Below, piece by piece: positions 33,298 through 34,973 of a DNA stretch of 34,973 nucleotides. Where the stretch lies: NCBI GenBank assembly GCA_040902445.1, contig JBBDXJ010000117.1:1-34973 (forward strand), written 5' to 3'. A program made the translations under genes and the position numbers. Below the pieces are notes generated by a model. It was given only the letters and a program-made list of their open reading frames with translations. It had not been told where the DNA came from and searched no databases. Numbering within the stretch: position 1 is the first letter of the stretch; each line of letters opens with the position of its first letter. The stretch is from Chryseosolibacter sp040902445 (GTDB taxonomy: Bacteria > Bacteroidota > Bacteroidia > Cytophagales > Cyclobacteriaceae).

Positions 33298-34973
33298 ATG
33301 ACCAGACCTGTTTCTCTATTCATCGCCATCCTCGTCGTCAGCATTAGCTGTAATACGAAAAAATCGTCTGACAGCCCGCAAACGCCCGGTGGCCCGGTTA
33401 GCTTGCGGGTTGTGCAAAATCAAAATGAAAGTACTATCTCTGTTTTTCGCGAGGGGAGCGACGAACCCCTGGTCACGCAGAATGCAAAGGAAGACTTCCG
33501 GCCCTTCCTGCATCCCATCGCTGCGCCGGATGGCAAAGGCGTGCTCACGGAATACAGCCCCGGACACCACAAACATCAGACAGGTCTTTACTGGGGCTTT
33601 ACGCGGGTTAATGGAAGAGATTATTTTCACAATCCCACCGGAGATTACTGGCGACGCGTATCGGCGGAGGTTATTCAGGATACCGGCAGGACCGTAAAGT
33701 GGCAGACGGTATACGATCTGCTAGATGAAAAAGGAAATACTATTCTTACCGAAACACAAAAATGGTCGATGCGGGAAAGCGAGGGAAGATTTTTTCTGGA
33801 TCTCGAATGGCGCGGCGATGCTAAAACCGATATCACGATTGGAAAATATGATTACGGTGGTTTGTTCCTGCGGATGCCCTGGCGCGAAGGGGTCGCCGGC
33901 GGTGTTGTCAACGCTGCGCGCCAGCGAAATGAAAAAGCAGAAGGTCAACCTGCGCTTTGGGTGGATGTCGGCATGCAGGTGGAAGGACGCGATGACCTGG
34001 CGCACATTGCGATCTTTGATCACCCTGACAACAAAGGCTACCCTCAGCCCTGGCGTGTTGACGGGCAAATGGGTATCGGCCCGGCGCGCGCCCGTACCGG
34101 CGAGTGGAAGATCCCCAAAGGAGAAACCGAGATCATCCGCCATCAGATCGTTGTTTATACAGGAGAACTCAATGACGTGGAACTCAATGATACTTTTGGA
34201 AATTATAGCGGACAGGGTACGTACGCATTGTGGCAGGTGGCACAGCGGGAGGGAAGAGAAGCGAAATTCCTCACTCCGGATGATGCCGTAAAATCCATGA
34301 CGCTCATCGGCGGATACAAGGCCAATGTCTGGGCCTCCGAACCAATGATGACTCAGCCCATGGCCTTTTGCTGGGATGACCGGGGAAGGATGTGGATAGC
34401 GGAAAACCGCGACTACGAATCGCGGGGTTATGGGTTTTCCAACGCAGGCGATAGCCGCATTCTCATTCTTGAGGATACGGATAGGGATGGCGTTGCAGAC
34501 AGCCGCAAAGTTTTTATGGAAGGACTTGCCTTTCCCGCAGCCATCGCTGTCGGCTTTGATGGCCTCTATGTAGGCGCGCCTCCGAATCTGCTCTTTATTC
34601 CGGACCGCAATAAAGATGATGTTGCGGATGAAAAAGATATTAAAGTGCTGTTGACCGGATGGGGCATCCAGGACCGCCATGAAACGCTGAACAGCCTGCA
34701 TTGGGGTCCCGATGGATGGTTGTATGGATTACAGGGTTATGCCACGCCGTCGAAGGTGAGGAAGCCTGAAGGAAAGGGACGTCTCTATAAACACAAGGAT
34801 CCGTTCCCGGAAGATATTCTCGAAGGCGAGGGCGACGATATTAATGGCGGCGTATGGCGTTACCATCCCACCAAAGACCGGTTCGAAGTGGTTGCGCATG
34901 GTTTTAGCAACCCCTGGGGTATTGATTACGACGCCAAAGGACAGTTTGTTATGAGCGCATGTGTCATCCCGCA
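33298..34973 (+). CDS. DUF6807 (PmoA-like) / PVC-type dehydrogenase propeller fusion lipoprotein, partial
   Basis: The frame opens at ATG 33298 and runs to the window edge without a stop (558 codons). A lipoprotein signal ends SISC (Cys18). Residues about 30-325 are a DUF6807 domain, seen in VLTEYSPGHHKHQTGLYWGF, VNGRDYFHN and YDYGGLFLRMP. From about 332 a second domain starts (GGYKANVWASEP, PMAFCWDDRGRMWIAENRDY, ILEDTDRDGVADSRKVF, SLHWGPDGWLYGLQG, GFSNPWGIDYD), the N-terminal propeller of PVC-type membrane-bound dehydrogenases related to glucose/sorbosone dehydrogenases. HEAT and cytochrome c domains often follow but would be outside the window. It probably oxidises sugars or related compounds in the envelope. 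Confidence 0.87.
   Translation, partial: MTRPVSLFIAILVVSISCNTKKSSDSPQTPGGPVSLRVVQNQNESTISVFREGSDEPLVTQNAKEDFRPFLHPIAAPDGKGVLTEYSPGHHKHQTGLYWGFTRVNGRDYFHNPTGDYWRRVSAEVIQDTGRTVKWQTVYDLLDEKGNTILTETQKWSMRESEGRFFLDLEWRGDAKTDITIGKYDYGGLFLRMPWREGVAGGVVNAARQRNEKAEGQPALWVDVGMQVEGRDDLAHIAIFDHPDNKGYPQPWRVDGQMGIGPARARTGEWKIPKGETEIIRHQIVVYTGELNDVELNDTFGNYSGQGTYALWQVAQREGREAKFLTPDDAVKSMTLIGGYKANVWASEPMMTQPMAFCWDDRGRMWIAENRDYESRGYGFSNAGDSRILILEDTDRDGVADSRKVFMEGLAFPAAIAVGFDGLYVGAPPNLLFIPDRNKDDVADEKDIKVLLTGWGIQDRHETLNSLHWGPDGWLYGLQGYATPSKVRKPEGKGRLYKHKDPFPEDILEGEGDDINGGVWRYHPTKDRFEVVAHGFSNPWGIDYDAKGQFVMSACVIP

Noticed and set aside
32937..33347. 136-codon plus-strand frame
   Set aside because: Cys/His-rich text with no protein pattern, running through a terminator-like hairpin into the signal sequence of the next gene.
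33721..34701. 326-codon minus-strand frame
   Set aside because: It is antisense to the clearly coding DUF6807/dehydrogenase frame and shows no domain.

Overview
The window reads as a chromosomal segment of a member of the Bacteroidota, most likely a Cytophagales/Chryseolinea-like soil or freshwater organism. This rests on gene content: Sec and lipoprotein signals ending in -AQ, FtsX/MacB permeases without a local ATPase, a DUF1080 hydrolase, a TANFOR-type secreted protein, thioredoxin-tailed TlpA paralogs, a DUF6807/dehydrogenase fusion, a TAnnTTTG-like promoter and few Shine-Dalgarno sequences. No tRNA, rRNA or CRISPR was seen. A 100-N scaffold gap lies at 14746-14845.

Layout. 1-1476: the tail of an unknown gene and two small minus-strand hypotheticals. 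1477-7000: a secreted PD40 propeller protein, a cyclophilin lipoprotein, a tandem pair of small secreted paralogs (the second apparently frameshifted), RNase H, a single-domain response regulator and two small hypotheticals. 7331-13398: DoxX, two FtsX-type permeases (the second missing about 270 residues in frame) and a secreted DUF1080 hydrolase. 13428-15128: a REP-associated tyrosine transposase (RAYT) with hairpin repeats on both sides and a tandem array of roughly 250-bp units that continues into the scaffold gap. 15161-21507: a candidate immunity protein, a 1341-residue TANFOR/FnIII/metallopeptidase protein with a toxin-like C-terminus, and an outer-membrane barrel protein. 21743-30278: a five-gene minus-strand cluster of one TPR protein and four TlpA-like paralogs. 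30724-34973: an S9 prolyl oligopeptidase and a partial lipoprotein fusing DUF6807 to a PVC-type dehydrogenase propeller.

The most interesting system is the RAYT and its hairpins. Ten copies lie in the window. Each has GTCT or GTCC immediately 5' of the stem, a roughly 10-bp outer stem, a single bulged T on the 5' arm, a 4-bp inner stem and a YCT triloop. Stem sequences differ between copies by compensatory changes, so the structure appears to be what is conserved. Copies alternate in orientation inside the array, as in the BIMEs of Enterobacteria, and two further copies bracket doxX about 5.5 kb away. The second system worth attention is the TANFOR protein: an internal HExxH peptidase, a polymorphic-toxin-like tip with lower G+C in hand-counted lines, and a small gene directly downstream that could encode immunity.

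All functional calls come from reading translated sequence and recalling families. No database search or computed alignment was run.
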